This document shows positions 5,716 through 6,572 of a stretch of DNA of 6,572 nt, one piece after another. Within the stretch, counting starts at the first letter, position 1. Each line of letters opens with the position of its first letter. Below the pieces are notes generated by a model. That model worked only from the letters and a program-made list of their open reading frames with translations, made no database searches and was not told the origin of the DNA. A program made the translations under genes and the position numbers. This DNA is from Candidatus Methanophagales archaeon (GTDB lineage: Archaea > Halobacteriota > Syntropharchaeia > Alkanophagales > Methanospirareceae): contig DAOUUS010000086.1 of the NCBI GenBank assembly GCA_030668065.1, forward strand, positions 1 through 6,572, read 5' to 3'.

Positions 5716-6411
5716 GTGATAGAGAAGTTATTTGTGGATGAAGGGATAAAGAAGGTAAGATTGAACGAGTTTTTCTGTAAAGAGTTAGAGAGAGCAGGCT
5801 ATGGTGGAATGGAAGTAAAACGTACACCTATGGGCACGCAGATAACGGTGAACGTTGAGAAGCCGGGGATGATAATCGGAAAAGATGGGCGTAGGATAAA
5901 GAGGTTAACCGAAGAGATAAATAAGAGACAAGAGATGGATAACCCACAATTAGATGTGCAGCCCATAGATATGCCGGATCTTTGTGCAATGCTGATGGCA
6001 AATAGACTTGCAAAGCTTATAGAGCGCGGCTGGCATTTCCGAAGGGCTGGCAGGTCAATGCTACAACGGATAATGGATAGGGGTGCGTTGGGTTGCGAGA
6101 TTATCATGACTGGTAAGCTCAAAGGGCCGCGAGGTCGGATGGAGAAGATGGTAGACGGTTATATAAAGCATTGTGGCGATGTGGCAGAAGAGGTAGTGGA
6201 TCGTGGATATGCGATCGCGAAGGTAAAGTCGGGTATTATAGGTGTGCAGGTCTGGATAGTGAGATCGGATGCCGCGAGACCAGATGCTTTTCAATTAGTA
6301 ACTATAAACAAAGAGAAAAAAGTAGAAGAGAAGGAGGATAAAGCAGAAGTTATCAAAGAGGAAAAAGTAGAAGAGAAGGAAAATAAAGAAGATAAGGAAA
6401 CGAAAGAATGA
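5716..6411 (+). CDS. rps3: 30S ribosomal protein uS3 (archaeal S3), with charged repeat tail
   Basis: This 231-residue protein starts at GTG. The upstream AAGGAAA and the fit to the family N-terminus support it: FVDEGIKKVRLNEFFCKELERAGYGGMEVKRTPMGTQI (about residues 6-43). The KH domain follows, with GMIIGKDGRRIKRL (51-64), in which GKDG (55-58) is the RNA-binding GXXG loop. The C-terminal half holds RLAKLIERGWHFRRAGRSMLQRIMDRGALGCEIIMTGKLKGPRG (about 97-140) and VKSGIIGVQVWI (170-181), both typical. uS3 lies at the mRNA entry channel of the 30S subunit and has helicase-like action on mRNA. After residue 198 the tail is almost entirely Lys, Glu, Asp and Val and consists of two 15-residue copies (199-213 and 214-228). 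Such charged tails are common in archaeal uS3 and vary between species. The TGA overlaps the uL29 start by four bases. Confidence 0.96.
   Translation: MIEKLFVDEGIKKVRLNEFFCKELERAGYGGMEVKRTPMGTQITVNVEKPGMIIGKDGRRIKRLTEEINKRQEMDNPQLDVQPIDMPDLCAMLMANRLAKLIERGWHFRRAGRSMLQRIMDRGALGCEIIMTGKLKGPRGRMEKMVDGYIKHCGDVAEEVVDRGYAIAKVKSGIIGVQVWIVRSDAARPDAFQLVTINKEKKVEEKEDKAEVIKEEKVEEKENKEDKETKE
6310..6399 (+). repeat. Two 45-base tandem repeats coding the uS3 tail
   Basis: Copy one covers 6310-6354 and copy two 6355-6399. The identical core is 19 bases (6317-6335 and 6362-6380). The offset is exactly 45 bases, so each copy codes for 15 residues: KEKKVEEKEDKAEVI and KEEKVEEKENKEDKE. The in-frame duplication lengthens the disordered charged tail. 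The last third of each unit has diverged. Confidence 0.75.
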
Positions 6412-6572
6412 GCATATTTAGACTTGAAGACATAAGAAAGATGAGTGAAGAGGAACGGAAGGGCGAGTTAGAGAGTTTGTGGTCCGATTTGATGCGAGAA
6501 CGAGGGGTTATAGCCACAGGTGGTGCTCCTGAGAATCCCGGTAGAGTAGGTGAGATAAGAAGGACAATAGCC
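6408..6572 (+). CDS. rpl29: 50S ribosomal protein uL29 (N-terminal part, cut by window end)
   Basis: Fifty-five codons are visible before the right edge. The sequence MSIFRLEDIRKMSEEERKGELESL is followed by LMRERGVIATGGAPENPGRVGEIRRTIA, which carries the ATGGAPENPGR segment characteristic of archaeal uL29. This is most of the usual length (about 65-72 residues), so only the end is missing. uL29 is a small two-helix protein at the tunnel exit, next to uL23. The ATG overlaps the uS3 stop (ATGA), which implies translational coupling and continues the operon toward the genes that normally follow (often SUI1/eIF1, Rnp1 and uS17 in euryarchaeotes). Those genes are outside the window. Confidence 0.95.
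   Translation, partial: MSIFRLEDIRKMSEEERKGELESLWSDLMRERGVIATGGAPENPGRVGEIRRTIA

Noticed and set aside
5716..5718. GTG start of uS3
   Set aside because: GTG starts are common in archaea and the N-terminus aligns with the family, so this is not notable.
1..6572. Search for CRISPR arrays, tRNA or rRNA genes, insertion sequences or defence genes
   Set aside because: No spaced direct repeats of CRISPR type, no cloverleaf-like sequence, no transposase motif and no defence-type ORF were seen; every long stretch except the intergenic region is explained by housekeeping genes.

Overview
This window is archaeal chromosomal DNA. The main evidence is a run of ribosomal protein genes in the archaeal S10/spc order and in archaeal/eukaryal form: uL3, uL4, uL23, uL2, uS19, uL22, uS3 and the start of uL29. 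The uL2 carries the archaeal/eukaryal HPFGGGGHQH signature, and uS19 has the long archaeal N-terminal part. TATA-like promoters precede the operons, and a stand-alone aconitase X large subunit sits just upstream. Heavy use of AGA/AGG and ATA codons and purine-rich coding strands fit a moderate-GC euryarchaeote. A methanogen or anaerobic methane-oxidising lineage (for example an ANME-1/Syntrophoarchaeia-like organism) is plausible, but I cannot prove it from the sequence.

Layout. Bases 1-331, minus strand: the 5' end of a secreted protein with an LVIVD-type beta-propeller repeat (1-191, running off the window), preceded by an overlapping 47-residue single-span protein (188-331) with a near-perfect Shine-Dalgarno. 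A weaker 63-codon ORF (318-509) overlaps the microprotein from upstream. Bases 510-702: a divergent intergenic region with a BRE/TATA-like promoter facing the minus strand and a second TATA-like element facing the plus strand. Bases 703-1896, plus strand: the aconitase X catalytic (large) subunit, most likely mevalonate 5-phosphate dehydratase of the archaeal mevalonate pathway. Bases 1897-1965: a short promoter region with a clear TATA box. Bases 1966-6572, plus strand: the ribosomal protein operon, with gaps of 2 to 31 bases and a 4-base ATGA overlap between uS3 and uL29. It continues beyond the window.

How the genes work together. The eight ribosomal proteins belong to core 50S (uL3, uL4, uL23, uL2, uL22, uL29) and 30S (uS19, uS3) assembly and are almost certainly co-transcribed from the promoter at about 1925-1933. 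The aconitase X gene has its own upstream region and belongs to isoprenoid lipid synthesis. Its small-subunit partner is not adjacent. The minus-strand pair looks like a separate, translationally coupled envelope operon.

Most of the window is ordinary, conserved housekeeping DNA. The parts worth a second look are the microprotein/LVIVD pair with its roughly 220-base leader, the inverted repeat at the aconitase X start, the orphan large subunit, and a 15-residue tandem duplication in the charged tail of uS3. I do not see a new defence or mobile system here.
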